Assembly: GCF_030762805.1 (NCBI RefSeq)
Contig: NZ_CP129113.1
Span: 1,254,001 to 1,318,000 of the forward strand
Source of the DNA: Aciduricibacillus chroicocephali
GTDB lineage: Bacteria; Bacillota; Bacilli; Bacillales; Amphibacillaceae
Length of the DNA: 64,000 nucleotides
Direction of reading: 5' to 3'
Below are positions 8,566 through 17,375 of the stretch, piece after piece. The translations under genes and the position numbers were made by a program. The notes below the pieces were generated by a model. That model worked only from the letters and a program-made list of their open reading frames with translations, was not told where the DNA came from and ran no database searches. How positions within the stretch are numbered: the first letter of the stretch is position 1; every line of letters begins with the position of its first letter.

Positions 8566-9288
8566 GTGAAGATGGTGGATAGGAAATTCCTGTTAAACCA
8601 TGAAGAGAAGTTGCCAGGCTGGGTTGTGGAGCAATATGAAGCTTGGAGAGAGATTGTGGAAAACAAGCAGTTTCCGTGTTATTTTGGCACACAGGCTGAA
8701 AAGCATGGGCATCTGCGCTATTGTTACGCAGAAAAAGAAGATTTGTCCTCTCTGCCGAAAGTCTTATCAGAATTTCTTATATTATCTAAGTCAAGTGAGA
8801 AGCGACATGCCTTGGTACTGTTTATCAAGCCATTGGAAAAGGAAATGTCTTTTGAATTTTATAAAAGGGTATTCTGGAGTATTTTAAATAACTTGCATGC
8901 AAGTGACCAAATGGAGTGGCCACATCAGTTCCCAAGAGATCCAGAAGATCCGGATTGGGAATTTGTATACAATGGAGAGCAAATCTTCGTGTCTGGTAAT
9001 ATGCCTGCCTATAAAAACAGAATAACAAGAAACATCGGTAAATGTCAGATAATGATATTTCAGCCGAGAAGAATTTTTAAAGGGATTGAATCACATACAA
9101 AAGCTGGTAAAAAAGCGAGCGAGTTTATTCGTAAACGTGCTGCCGCAATAGAAGATATGCCTCCACATCCTGATTTAGGTCAAATTGGAACAGATAAATT
9201 GGAATGGAGGCAATATATCATATCAGATGATAATGAAAAAGAAATAGGAAAGTGTCCTTTTCATCCAATTAAAACAGAGAGCAAATAA
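8566..9288 (+). CDS. YqcI/YcgG family protein
   Basis: A 240-residue soluble protein with the signatures of the YqcI/YcgG family: FPCYFGTQAEKHGHLRYCY near the N-terminus, a central DPEDPDWEFVYNGEQIFVSGNMPAY, and RITRNIGKCQIMIFQPRRIF. Members are cytoplasmic and of unknown biochemical function. The probable start is GTG 8566, downstream of GAGGAGG at about 8548-8554; ATG 8572 two codons later is an alternative. It shares a bidirectional terminator with the convergent small gene at 9324. Confidence 0.85.
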   Translation: MKMVDRKFLLNHEEKLPGWVVEQYEAWREIVENKQFPCYFGTQAEKHGHLRYCYAEKEDLSSLPKVLSEFLILSKSSEKRHALVLFIKPLEKEMSFEFYKRVFWSILNNLHASDQMEWPHQFPRDPEDPDWEFVYNGEQIFVSGNMPAYKNRITRNIGKCQIMIFQPRRIFKGIESHTKAGKKASEFIRKRAAAIEDMPPHPDLGQIGTDKLEWRQYIISDDNEKEIGKCPFHPIKTESK

Positions 9289-9292
9289 TGTA

Positions 9293-9332
9293 AAACCCCT
9301 TCAAGCCAAAGAGCTCGAGGGGGCTAGTTTTT
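9293..9332. terminator. Bidirectional terminator
   Basis: ACCCCTTCAAGC/GCTCGAGGGGG hairpin flanked by A and T runs, lying between the convergent YqcI/YcgG and hypothetical genes. Confidence 0.7.
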
Positions 9333-9584
9333 ACATATTCGATTATAGAATGTTACTAAATCATCAAAAGGGTATTCTCCGAGGGCACAGTCGATAGCTA
9401 GTTTGATAAAACTTTCAAAGTCCTCGTCCTTATCAATCTCCTTCAGCAACTGTTTCTCAAAAGCCATGACCGTTTTACGTTGGGCAAGCATGGCTTCTTT
9501 TCTCTCATCACTTGGCGGGTCCATCGAGCGTATAACATTGTTGCGAATTGCCATGACATAATCCCAAATTTGGTCTCTTTCCAC
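9324..9584 (-). CDS. Small hypothetical protein next to lexA
   Basis: An 86-residue acidic, predicted helical protein starting at GTG 9584 with AAGGAGG upstream. It reads MERDQIWDYVMAIRNN and ends ALGEYPFDDLVTFYNRICKN. No membrane segment or known motif is visible. It lies 23 bp downstream of lexA in the same direction, so it may be co-transcribed with lexA and share its SOS control. I do not recognise the family. Confidence 0.65.
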   Translation of the reverse strand: MERDQIWDYVMAIRNNVIRSMDPPSDERKEAMLAQRKTVMAFEKQLLKEIDKDEDFESFIKLAIDCALGEYPFDDLVTFYNRICKN

Positions 9585-9607
9585 ACGCAGCCTCCTTCAA
9601 AAACGAA

Positions 9608-10231
9608 TCAGGAAATTGTTCGATATAGGCCGATTACTTTGCCTAGAATTGTAACATTGTTATAGATGAGCGGTTCCATTGTAGCATTCTCCGGCTGCAA
9701 ACGAATATGCTCTTTTTCTTTGAAGAAGCGCTTTACTGTTGCTTCGTTCTCTTCAGTCATTGCTACAACGATGTCCCCATTATCGGCTGTATGTTGTTGT
9801 TTAACAATAACCATATCTCCGTCTAATATTCCGGCTTCAATCATGCTTTCTCCTTGAATGACAAGCACAAAAAGATGATCATCAGGCCCTGCCGTATTCT
9901 TTGGAAGAGGAATGAATTCATCTATATTTTCCACAGCCGTAATAGGTATACCAGCTGTTACCTTTCCAATAACAGGAGCATAACGCACTTCTTCTTTCGG
10001 TATGCCTGCTGTATCCGATATATCGAGAATCTCTATAGCACGTGGCTTTGTAGGATCACGGCGTATAAACCCCTTGCTCTCGATTCGAGACAGATGACCA
10101 TGGACAGTTGAACTTGAAGCGAGGCCAACCGCCTGGGCAATTTCCCTTACAGAAGGCGGATAACCTTTCGTCCGTACTTCATCTTTTATGTAATCAAAAA
10201 TCATTTGCTGTCGTTTAGAAAGCTTTGTCAT
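9608..10231 (-). CDS. lexA: SOS repressor LexA
   Basis: A 207-residue LexA, the usual length in Bacillaceae. An N-terminal winged helix ([19 protein letters not shown], then [20 protein letters not shown]) binds SOS boxes. The C-terminal S24 autoprotease domain has the Ala-Gly cleavage site in GKVTAGIPI, the nucleophile Ser in QGESMIEAG and the general-base Lys in ATVKRFF. RecA filaments trigger self-cleavage and derepression. ATG 10231 has an AGAGGTGAT ribosome binding site. The divergent region to the right carries three LexA-type boxes, so autoregulation and control of the yneB side are expected. Confidence 0.97.
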   Translation of the reverse strand: MTKLSKRQQMIFDYIKDEVRTKGYPPSVREIAQAVGLASSSTVHGHLSRIESKGFIRRDPTKPRAIEILDISDTAGIPKEEVRYAPVIGKVTAGIPITAVENIDEFIPLPKNTAGPDDHLFVLVIQGESMIEAGILDGDMVIVKQQHTADNGDIVVAMTEENEATVKRFFKEKEHIRLQPENATMEPLIYNNVTILGKVIGLYRTIS

Positions 10232-10293
10232 GTCGCTATCACCTCTTGAATAAGTCTTGTTAGTAACAGTCTATCATTTACACATAACAAAAG

Positions 10294-10307
10294 CAAACAT
10301 TCGTTCT
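10294..10307. promoter_or_regulatory. LexA (SOS) box 1
   Basis: CAAACATTCGTTCT matches the Gram-positive SOS box CGAACNNNNGTTCG with the two half-sites AAAC and GTTC. It lies 63 bp upstream of lexA. Confidence 0.75.
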
Positions 10308-10322
10308 AAAAAGACCTTGACA

Positions 10323-10336
10323 AGACCGTACGTTCT
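10323..10336. promoter_or_regulatory. LexA (SOS) box 2
   Basis: AGACCGTACGTTCT has half-sites GACC and GTTC around a 4-bp spacer, one mismatch from consensus in the inner bases. It is centred in the divergent lexA/yneA-position promoter region. Confidence 0.65.
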
Positions 10337-10360
10337 GTTTATTATCGGGTTAGACACAAA

Positions 10361-10374
10361 GGAACATTCGTTCT
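10361..10374. promoter_or_regulatory. LexA (SOS) box 3
   Basis: GGAACATTCGTTCT has perfect GAAC and GTTC half-sites. It lies 23 bp before the start of the 30-codon peptide gene, so it should block its transcription when LexA is bound. Confidence 0.85.
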
Positions 10375-10396
10375 AAAAATGGAGGAGATGTTACTC

Positions 10397-10489
10397 ATGT
10401 TCAGCAAAATTGACAAGACAGATGCATTCTATCTCGCAACTTTTGGATTTTCTCTTATTCTGCTATACTTGTTCTTAATTATTAGCTGA
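10397..10489 (+). CDS. SOS-controlled 30-residue membrane peptide (YneA position)
   Basis: ATG 10397, preceded by GGAGGAGATG, opens a 30-codon ORF. Its product has a charged N-terminus (MFSKIDKTDAFYLATFG) followed by one hydrophobic span (FSLILLYLFLIIS). It lies between lexA and yneB directly behind a perfect SOS box, exactly where B. subtilis has yneA. YneA is a roughly 105-residue division suppressor with an N-terminal membrane anchor and a LysM domain. Only the membrane-anchor part would exist here; no LysM domain follows in any frame. It may be a minimal division inhibitor or an unrelated replacement. Function is inferred from position only. Confidence 0.7.
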   Translation: MFSKIDKTDAFYLATFGFSLILLYLFLIIS

Positions 10490-11170
<681 letters not shown>

Positions 11171-11179
11171 AATATAACT

Positions 11180-11215
11180 ATAGGCAATAGTAGGCCTATG
11201 CTTTCTTATTTTTCT
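11180..11215 (+). terminator. Weak terminator after yneB
   Basis: ATAGGC/GCCTAT hairpin with an 8-nt loop, followed by CTTTCTTATTTTT. The short stem suggests incomplete termination before ynzC. Confidence 0.45.
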
Positions 11216-11233
11216 GCAAGGAGGCGGTAAAAT

Positions 11234-11467
11234 TTGATTACAAAACAAAAACTCGCTCGTATAAATGAGCTTTCAAAGAAGGCAAAATCAACTGGTCTAA
11301 CAGAAGAGGAAAAAGCCGAACAGAAACAACTTCGTCAAGAATATTTAAAAAACGTACGTGAGTCGTTTACGAATCAGCTGAGTACGATGACAGTTATCGA
11401 TCCAGCGGGCAATGACGTCACTCCTGCAAAGGTTAAAGAATTACAGGAACGCCGAAAAAAACATTAA
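11234..11467 (+). CDS. ynzC: YnzC family (DUF896) protein
   Basis: A 77-residue protein of the DUF896/YnzC family. A two-helix N-terminal hairpin ([25 protein letters not shown]) leads into [20 protein letters not shown] and the short conserved tail [12 protein letters not shown]. subtilis YnzC is a small soluble SOS-operon protein of unknown function. The start is TTG 11234 with AAGGAGGCGG upstream. Its position between yneB and tkt is the ancestral one. Confidence 0.93.
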   Translation: MITKQKLARINELSKKAKSTGLTEEEKAEQKQLRQEYLKNVRESFTNQLSTMTVIDPAGNDVTPAKVKELQERRKKH

Positions 11468-11476
11468 TCGATTAAG

Positions 11477-11508
11477 AATGCCTGTCGCTCTTGTGAACAG
11501 GCATTTTT
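11477..11508 (+). terminator. Rho-independent terminator after ynzC
   Basis: AATGCCTGT/ACAGGCATT hairpin followed by TTT. It separates the SOS operon from tkt. Confidence 0.85.
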
Positions 11509-11548
11509 CATTATAGAATAGGATTATAAGAAAACAGGAGGCAAACAC

Positions 11549-13552
11549 ATGTCAGCAACTATTGAGCAATTATCGATTAATACGATTCGCACACTTTCTA
11601 TTGATGCGATTGAGAAGGCAAATTCAGGCCATCCAGGTCTGCCAATGGGTGCAGCACCGATGGCCTATACACTTTGGACTGACTTCATGAACCACAACCC
11701 AAAAAACTCTAAGTGGTTCGATCGTGACCGTTTTATCCTATCAGCGGGTCATGGTTCAATGCTGCTATATTCACTCCTGCATTTGTCCGGATACGGTGTA
11801 TCTCTTGATGATTTGAAAAACTTCCGTCAGTGGGATTCCAAAACACCTGGGCATCCGGAAGTTCATCATACTGATGGTGTTGAAGCAACTACCGGGCCAC
11901 TTGGCCAGGGAATTGCTATGGCAGTTGGTATGGCGATGGCTGAAGCGCATCTTGGTGCAAAATATAATAAAGAGAATTTCAATATTGTGGACCACTATAC
12001 ATATGCATTAGTAAGTGACGGAGATCTCATGGAAGGAATCTCTCATGAGACTGCTTCCCTTGCAGGACATCTTGGCCTCGGCAAACTTATCGCATTGTAT
12101 GACTCAAACGACATTTCACTGGATGGAGACCTTAATCGTTCATTCTCTGATGAAACTGAAGATCGTTTTAAGGCTTATGGATGGCAAGTTATCCGGGTTG
12201 AAGACGGGAATGATATCGATGCGATCCGTTCTGCGATTAAAGAAGCAAAAGCAAATACGACACAACCAACTTTGATTGAAATCAAAACGATTATCGGCTA
12301 TGGTTCGCCTAATAAATCTGCTTCTGCTACAAGTCATGGTGCTCCATTAGGAACTGATGAAGTACTTCTAACAAAAGAATACTACAAATGGTCGCATGGA
12401 GAATTTGAAGTGCCGCAAGAGGTTTATGACGATTTTGCAAACAAAATCGCAACACCTGGTGCTAAAGCTGATAATGAGTGGAATGAACTATTTGCTACTT
12501 ATAAGGAGGCCTTCCCAGAGCTAGCCGAGGAGTTTGAACAGGCTATTAAAGGTGAATTGCCTGAAGGCTACGAAAAGAATATCCCTGTGTATGAAGCAGG
12601 AAAAGACAAGCTAGCAACACGGGCTTCTTCAGGTGAAGTTCTAAATGTAATCGCTGAAGCCGTACCTTCATTCTTTGGAGGAAGCGCGGACCTTGCAGGT
12701 TCAAATAAAACAACAATTAATAGTGCTTCTGACTTCTCAAGAATTAACTATGCTGGCCGTAATATTTGGTTTGGTGTTCGTGAATTTGCCATGGCTGCTG
12801 CACTTAACGGAATGGCTCTTCATGGCGGCTTAAAAGTATTTGCTGGAACATTCTTCGTATTCAGTGATTATCTTCGTCCGGCAGTTCGATTGTCCGCACT
12901 TATGAAAATGCCTGTAACATATGTATTTACACATGATTCCATTGCAGTTGGAGAAGATGGACCGACACATGAGCCAATTGAACATCTTGCAGCTTTCCGT
13001 GCAATGCCTGGACTTTCGGTTATACGACCAGCAGATGGCAATGAAACAGCTGCAGCTTGGCGTCTTGCTGTTGAGTCGAAGGACAAACCGACTGCTCTTG
13101 TTCTTACACGTCAAGGATTACCTACGTTGGAAAACACGAAGGAACATGCTTATGAAGGCGTGAAGAAAGGTGCTTATATTATTAGTGAAAGCACGAAGGA
13201 GCAGCCGGATGCAATTCTTATTGCTACTGGTTCAGAAGTTCAGCTGGCAATCAGTGCCCAGAATGCGCTTCGTGAAAAAGACGTTGATGTCCGCGTTGTA
13301 AGTATGCCTTCTTGGGATCGCTTTAACGAACAAAGTGAAGAGTACAAAAACACTGTTTTGCCGAAACAGGTGACAAAGCGTGTTGCTATCGAAATGGCAT
13401 CTACATTTGGATGGGCTCGTTATACAGGAAGTGAAGGTGCAATTATCGGCATTGATACTTTCGGCGCTTCAGCTAACGGCAATAAATTGATAGAGGAATT
13501 TGGCTTCACAGTGGAAAATGTAGTAAAGCATGTAGAAGACTTGCTTAAATAA
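11549..13552 (+). CDS. tkt: Transketolase
   Basis: A 667-residue transketolase of the pentose phosphate pathway. It moves two-carbon units between ketose and aldose phosphates with thiamine diphosphate. The N-terminal part has [17 protein letters not shown] and the ThDP/Mg motif GDGDLMEG-type ([12 protein letters not shown] ... [10 protein letters not shown]). The pyrimidine-binding domain has [17 protein letters not shown] and [17 protein letters not shown]. The C-terminal domain ends with [15 protein letters not shown]. The length is normal and a good AGGAGG ribosome binding site is present. In B. subtilis sirA (yneE) lies between tkt and yneF; here that 248-bp gap contains no such gene. 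Confidence 0.98.
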   Translation: MSATIEQLSINTIRTLSIDAIEKANSGHPGLPMGAAPMAYTLWTDFMNHNPKNSKWFDRDRFILSAGHGSMLLYSLLHLSGYGVSLDDLKNFRQWDSKTPGHPEVHHTDGVEATTGPLGQGIAMAVGMAMAEAHLGAKYNKENFNIVDHYTYALVSDGDLMEGISHETASLAGHLGLGKLIALYDSNDISLDGDLNRSFSDETEDRFKAYGWQVIRVEDGNDIDAIRSAIKEAKANTTQPTLIEIKTIIGYGSPNKSASATSHGAPLGTDEVLLTKEYYKWSHGEFEVPQEVYDDFANKIATPGAKADNEWNELFATYKEAFPELAEEFEQAIKGELPEGYEKNIPVYEAGKDKLATRASSGEVLNVIAEAVPSFFGGSADLAGSNKTTINSASDFSRINYAGRNIWFGVREFAMAAALNGMALHGGLKVFAGTFFVFSDYLRPAVRLSALMKMPVTYVFTHDSIAVGEDGPTHEPIEHLAAFRAMPGLSVIRPADGNETAAAWRLAVESKDKPTALVLTRQGLPTLENTKEHAYEGVKKGAYIISESTKEQPDAILIATGSEVQLAISAQNALREKDVDVRVVSMPSWDRFNEQSEEYKNTVLPKQVTKRVAIEMASTFGWARYTGSEGAIIGIDTFGASANGNKLIEEFGFTVENVVKHVEDLLK

Positions 13553-13562
13553 TGGCAGTCAA

Positions 13563-13597
13563 AAAGGATGGCGCCTGAAGGCCCATCCTCTTCTTTT
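13563..13597 (+). terminator. Rho-independent terminator after tkt
   Basis: AAGGATGGCGCC/GGCCCATCCT hairpin with a short loop, followed by CTTCTTTT. Confidence 0.85.
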
Positions 13598-13800
13598 CCT
13601 AACTAAATCTTTTGACTGGTGAAAAGAACTAATACTTTACATTCAACTGTAAAACAGATAGAATTTCGTTGTGCAAAAAAAACGCCATTGCAATCATAAT
13701 GGATTTCAACTGAGCGCATTTTTCAATTTGGATTTTGCGCAGACGAATCGAATGACGGCTCCGCTTAAACGCTTCGTGAGCTATTGAAGGAGGAAATGTT

Positions 13801-14025
13801 TTGGCAACATTCTGGATAGTAATCATTGCGATTGTTGCATTGCTATTGGGTACTGTACTTGGTTTTTTCCTGGCGAGAAAATACATGCTTACCTATTTGA
13901 AAAAGAACCCGCCAATCAATGAACAAATGCTTCGTACGATGATGATGCAAATGGGTCAGAAACCGTCTCAGAAGAAAATCAATCAGATGATGCGGTCGAT
14001 GAACAATCAGTTCGACAAGAAGTAA
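13801..14025 (+). CDS. yneF: YneF (UPF0154) small membrane protein, att-site gene
   Basis: A 74-residue protein starting at TTG 13801 behind AAGGAGG. One N-terminal membrane segment ([22 protein letters not shown]) is followed by a basic, Met- and Gln-rich tail ([19 protein letters not shown]) ending FDKK. This is the full length of UPF0154 proteins; function is unknown. Its last 100 bp are duplicated at 25759-25858 and, decayed, at 28205-28252, and an integrase gene follows at once. The gene therefore serves as an integration site, and the element restores an intact 3' end. Confidence 0.93.
   Translation: MATFWIVIIAIVALLLGTVLGFFLARKYMLTYLKKNPPINEQMLRTMMMQMGQKPSQKKINQMMRSMNNQFDKK
13926..14025 (+). 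repeat. Direct repeat copy 1 (attL-like, 3' end of yneF)
   Basis: The final 100 bp of yneF including the stop codon. It is collinear without gaps with 25759-25858; by eye, 4 of 100 positions differ. It forms the left boundary of the inserted element. Confidence 0.92.
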
Positions 14026-14127
14026 GGATTTGAACTGCGTTTTGGACAAGCAAAAACCGTATAGCTTAAGCCTTCTAGAGTTTTTAGCTCTTGTGGGGTT
14101 ATTCTAATGGTTGATTTTACTCAAAAG

Positions 14128-14169
14128 CCACTTTTCTGTTGAAAGATTAAGCAGAAGGGTGGTTTTTTT
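14128..14169 (+). promoter_or_regulatory. Hairpin with T run enclosing the integrase ribosome binding site
   Basis: CCACTTTTCTG (14128-14138) pairs with CAGAAGGGTGG (14152-14162) and is followed by seven T, directly abutting GTG 14170. It has the form of a terminator for yneF. Its 3' arm also contains the only ribosome binding site (AGAAGGGTGG) for the integrase. Integrase expression should therefore be limited both by termination and by sequestration. The same arrangement recurs at 25927-25970. Confidence 0.7.
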
Positions 14170-15078
14170 GTGCTTTTAGAAGATGGATTAGGCGAATACG
14201 ATTATCATTGCATGGCTAGGAATTATACCCCTAAGACAATGAAAAATAAGCGCCAAGAGTACAAGCAATTTTTAAAATTTATAATCGAAAAGCGTGGGGT
14301 TAAAGAACTGGAGAACATTACACGCTATGATTTAGAAGCCTATGTACGATTAAAGAGGCAAAAGGGATTAAAGCCACAATCAATTGTTTCAACGGCAAAG
14401 CAAATTATTGCATTTTTCAATTGGTGTGTTTCAGAAGAGTATATAGCAGAGAATCCTATGAACAAAGTCGCTTTGCCTAAAGTTCCTCGGAAGAAGCTTG
14501 AAGGTTTCACATCTCAAGACGTAAATAGGTTAATTATGTGTTTTAATTACTCTAGTTATCTAGAAGCAAGAAATAAAGCTATTATTGCAATGATGGCGGA
14601 CTGTGGTCTTAGAGCAATGGAAATTAGAGGGATTAAAGAGAAGAATGTAAAACAACTTGAAATCTTAGTTAATGGCAAAGGCAATAAAGAAAGAGTTGTC
14701 TTTATCAGCCCTGCTCTTAAAAAGATTCTAATCAAATATGAACGTATTAAAACACTTCACTTCAAAGATGAAGCTCAAATAAAATATGCCGATAACTACT
14801 TTCTTAATTATCGTGGAGAACCGCTATCACACCCGGGGGTTTATAACCTTGTAATTGAAGCTGGGAAGCGAACAAATATTAAAAATGCTCATCCCCATAA
14901 ATTCAGACATTTCTATGCAGTTAAGGCACTAGAAGAAGGGATTGATTTATATAGCCTTAGCAGGCTTTTGGGACATTCTGATATCTCAACTACCCAAAGA
15001 TATTTGGAAAGCCTTACAGATACTCAATTGGGATTAAAAGCTAATTCTAGTAGTCCCTTGATGAATTTGAAGAGCTAG
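14170..15078 (+). CDS. int: Tyrosine-type site-specific integrase
   Basis: A 302-residue tyrosine recombinase. The N-terminal core-binding (SAM-like) domain spans roughly residues 5-95 ([20 protein letters not shown] ... [19 protein letters not shown]). The catalytic domain has the first Arg in [29 protein letters not shown] (HxxR), [17 protein letters not shown] with the late His and nucleophile Tyr. It would integrate and excise the element at the yneF 3' end. The start GTG 14170 is supported by conservation of the same start (GTGCTTTTA...GATG) in the second, decayed integrase at 25971. No excisionase gene is evident nearby. Confidence 0.93.
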   Translation: MLLEDGLGEYDYHCMARNYTPKTMKNKRQEYKQFLKFIIEKRGVKELENITRYDLEAYVRLKRQKGLKPQSIVSTAKQIIAFFNWCVSEEYIAENPMNKVALPKVPRKKLEGFTSQDVNRLIMCFNYSSYLEARNKAIIAMMADCGLRAMEIRGIKEKNVKQLEILVNGKGNKERVVFISPALKKILIKYERIKTLHFKDEAQIKYADNYFLNYRGEPLSHPGVYNLVIEAGKRTNIKNAHPHKFRHFYAVKALEEGIDLYSLSRLLGHSDISTTQRYLESLTDTQLGLKANSSSPLMNLKS

Positions 15079-15289
15079 AAAAAGAAAGTGGAACGTAGAA
15101 ACGGATACGACGGTTTTACCCATAATGGATGATGGATTAGAGATATGGATAATGAGAAAAGGGTGCTGTAGATCTTAAGGGAAGTGATGATACGTTTTCT
15201 TAATAATGAAGATGTTAAGTAGGAGGGATATATAACCATCTAGGTGTTATATGTGTATTTTTAATTATTAAAATGGTAATATTATAATG

Positions 15290-15322
15290 AAAACTCCTAG
15301 TGCTGTAACACTAAGAGTTTTT
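15290..15322 (+). terminator. Rho-independent terminator
   Basis: AAACTCCTAGTG pairs with CACTAAGAGTTT around CTGTAA, followed by TT. It is probably the integrase terminator, about 210 bp after its stop. Confidence 0.8.
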
Positions 15323-15370
15323 CCGTCACAACCACAGGTTATGTGGTGACCAGTTAATTCAATAGAAGTG

Positions 15371-15423
15371 AAAGTAACCATGCCTCTATCTCATTCCACT
15401 GAACAGGGCATGGTTACTTTTTT
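15371..15423 (+). terminator. Long rho-independent terminator
   Basis: AAAGTAACCATGCC pairs perfectly with GGCATGGTTACTTT around a 22-nt loop, followed by T. Confidence 0.8.
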
Positions 15424-15621
15424 GTCTTCATAAACCTGTCTATAAGCAATCTGAGTTAGTGTAGATTTTCATGTGTAATTGTTCTTCTGGAACACTTAGA
15501 AAAACGGTACCCATCATGGATGAGGATACCTCCATAGGGCTAAGCTCAAAATTAGATGATCCCCAATATAGGGTATCTAAATAGAATGCTTCTTCTTTTC
15601 AAACAAGTGAGCAATGAATTG

Positions 15622-15667
15622 TATAACCTCATTACACGTGTAATAGAGGTATAGGTTAGCACCTCTA
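15622..15667. repeat. Palindrome with mutually exclusive second hairpin
   Basis: TATAACCTCATTACAC (15622-15637) is almost perfectly complementary to GTGTAATAGAGGTATA (15638-15653). TAGAGGT (15644-15650) can pair instead with ACCTCTA (15661-15667). The two structures compete for the same GAGGT bases. This could be an operator, an attenuator, or part of an origin or nick region. Confidence 0.6.
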
Positions 15668-15814
15668 TCCACGCAAATATATTACTAAATATTTCGATAC
15701 GAGAAGGATATTTTCTGTTTTTTAACCATTGAAAACACCTAAATAATGAGTGTTTTTAAAGTAATTCTCGAAACGTGTCTGGTATATCATTTTTTATATC
15801 AACTGATTATTGAT

Positions 15815-15835
15815 TATATTTCTGATAGAAATATA
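15815..15835. promoter_or_regulatory. Perfect dyad, probable operator
   Basis: TATATTTCT-GAT-AGAAATATA is a 9-bp perfect inverted repeat ending one base before the -35 region of the leader RNA promoter. This is a position typical of a regulator binding site. Confidence 0.6.
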
Positions 15836-15864
15836 TTATATTTCCAATATTAAAGTGCTATAAT
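15836..15864 (+). promoter_or_regulatory. Extended -10 promoter for the structured RNA
   Basis: TATAAT at 15859-15864 is preceded by TG one base upstream (TGCTATAAT), giving an extended -10. A weak -35 (TTATAT, 15836-15841) lies 17 bp upstream. Transcription would begin near 15871. Confidence 0.65.
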
Positions 15865-15870
15865 TTTCTC

Positions 15871-16072
15871 AACAAATATCAGAAATTTAATTAATCTTAT
15901 AAAAGCAAACTATGAAGGAGTTGAATTTACATGCAACCGCCTCTTTAGAGGCACACTATATATTTCTGTAATCCTATGTATTGGCCATAGGATAGGTTAA
16001 TTATGCCTATATTAGACAGAATTAAGTGTGTTTTCTAATGGGGTGGATCGCATGTAAATTCACTCCTTTTTT
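15871..16072 (+). ncRNA. Structured leader or small RNA with terminal stem and terminator
   Basis: A 19-bp stem with one bulge joins 15915-15934 to 16050-16068 and ends in a T run (16067-16072). Inside are perfect hairpins GCCTC-TTTA-GAGGC (about 15939-15952) and ATCCTATG-tattggc-CATAGGAT (15971-15993), and a possible ATTAGA/TCTAAT stem near 16011-16039. The 5' arm of the closing stem contains AAGGAG and then ATG 15931 of a five-codon ORF (MQPPL), so translation of this peptide would disrupt the stem. It may be a ribosome-controlled attenuator for the next gene or an independent RNA. The family is not recognised. Confidence 0.65.
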
Positions 16073-16155
16073 GTGTTGTTTTAAGGAATGAATTTAGTCC
16101 CAGTCTAGCAGTTGAAAATTAATAGCCATGCGGGCTTATAACGCAGTAGAAAACA

Positions 16156-16443
16156 ATGGAAAAAGTTAACAATTCGTATAAAATCCAATTCAAAACTACT
16201 GATATTGAGGGCGCTACTCTTCATCACTTGGTATATGAATTTGAAATGCATTCTGCTGAGGAATTACTCGCACTGAGTCTTACAGAAGGACGTTATACCA
16301 AATTTAAGCGTACAACGGATAAACAATGGTATACATTCCGAACATTTGCTAAACGTTTGTCTGAGCGGCAGTTGTCTGAAAAGGCGTTTAATGAATTTAA
16401 TAAATTTGATCGAATTGAAGAATATGAAACGAGTGTCAAATAA
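16156..16443 (+). CDS. Small hypothetical protein
   Basis: A 95-residue protein, MEKVNNSYKIQFKTTDIEG at the start and rich in charged residues, with no membrane segment. The middle (LSLTEGRYTKFKRTTDKQWYTF) is basic and could contact nucleic acid. The ribosome binding site is poor, which lowers confidence. It is the first gene after the structured RNA terminator and would be the target if that RNA is an attenuator. I do not recognise the family. Confidence 0.5.
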   Translation: MEKVNNSYKIQFKTTDIEGATLHHLVYEFEMHSAEELLALSLTEGRYTKFKRTTDKQWYTFRTFAKRLSERQLSEKAFNEFNKFDRIEEYETSVK

Positions 16444-16636
16444 TCTAAGGATGATGATGATTGAGCCCTGGTTTCATTAAGCATATCTAGAACAAAACAA
16501 GTATTCTAAAACAACACAATTCCAAAATCCAATTTTAGAAAGTGGGGTGATGAAGTTGCTGAAAAACGTAGTGTCGGGCAATGATACATTGTCGAGAGTA
16601 CAAGCTTCAAACATCAGTGTTTAAACAATGTAGTAA

Positions 16637-17091
16637 ATGAAAGAGTTTGAATATATAGAAAACTTTAGTGAAGGTAGTAATAAAACAGACAAACTTACCA
16701 GTGCTTGTAGGGAATGTAATATTAACCGAGAAAAAACGTAGAGCAAATGATGGTGATTTCACTAAGGAGCAAAAGCAAGCAACCTTCGATAAGTACGGTT
16801 CATTCTGTCAAATCTGCTACAGTAGTTGTGAATTACAGATAGACCATAAACTACCGTAAAATATCTCTAAGCCTAATGCAGCTAGTATTGAAGATAATGC
16901 TTGGGTATTGTGTAAAGGCTTGCAATATTGCTAAAGGGACAAGAATCCTAATAGAAGTTATTGAATCCATATCAAGTAAGATATTAGGACCAATGCTATT
17001 ACAAGAATATGCTAAACCAATTGCTCAATGTAATTTTATAACAAAAACAGGTATGATTGGTAAAGAGCCGTATACCTTAGTGAAAATCTAG
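16637..17091 (+). pseudogene. HNH endonuclease, broken by frameshifts and a stop
   Basis: Pieces in alternate frames form one HNH protein. ATG 16637 reads MKEFEYIENFSEGSNKTDKL to CRECNINREKT. After a shift near 16738 comes RRANDGDFTKEQKQATFDKYG, SFCQICYSSCELQIDHKLP, then TAA at 16858. The same frame continues NISKPNAASIEDNAWVLCK, and a second shift at about 16916 restores KACNIAKGTR and the C-terminus. The CxxC, DH and C-x-x-C-N residues match the HNH/ββα-metal fold. At least three lesions mean that it is inactive. It belongs to the element cargo and is unrelated to the HNH gene at 18459. Confidence 0.75.
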
Positions 17092-17123
17092 TGCCGATTT
17101 CAGACACTAATATAGTGATAGTG

Positions 17124-17195
17124 CATATTTAGCATTACCCTAATGAAAATATTGCACTAGGGTAGTGCAAAAAATGTAAAATAGTAGTGCGAAAT
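17124..17195. repeat. Iteron-like TAGTGC repeats upstream of rep
   Basis: The motif TAGTGC(A/G) recurs at about 17128, 17163 and 17184, with an inverted copy forming TTGCACTA-GGG-TAGTGCAA (17152-17170). Short repeats and a palindrome just upstream of an initiator gene are typical of plasmid replication origins or of operators autoregulating Rep. Confidence 0.5.
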
Positions 17196-17375
17196 TTGCC
17201 CAATATAAGAGAAAGCATTAGAGGATAATATAAGAGCATAAATAAACAGGGTCGCTTGCGCTCTTAGTCGCTCCGCTCCCTTCTATTCTATCTCTCTATT
17301 GCAAACAGGGGAATAAGACTAAATAAAGACATTCGTTATGACTCAAATAAAATATAAAGATTTGAGGAAGTTACG

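Larger units (their letters stand above)
15079..15835. other. Non-coding, hairpin-rich region downstream of the integrase
   Basis: No gene is visible across about 760 bp. It contains two strong terminators (15290-15322 and 15371-15423), a palindrome with an alternative hairpin (15622-15667), a weaker hairpin with T run (about 15733-15758) and a perfect dyad (15815-15835) next to a promoter. The density of inverted repeats suggests a regulatory, origin or transfer region. Confidence 0.6.

Noticed and set aside
13801-14025. CRISPR-like or tandem repeat array at yneF
   Set aside because: The repeats are long copies of a coding end separated by kilobases, not short spacer-separated units. No CRISPR array was seen anywhere in the window.
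15871-16072. Retron-type RNA (complementary ends, inner hairpins)
   Set aside because: No reverse transcriptase gene is present nearby, and the closing stem ends in a terminator and contains a ribosome binding site, which fits a leader or attenuator better.
16550-16624. 24-codon ORF MKLLKNVVSGNDTLSRVQAS with a fair ribosome binding site
   Set aside because: It lies directly before the broken HNH gene and has no features of a pheromone or toxin. Too little evidence to call it.
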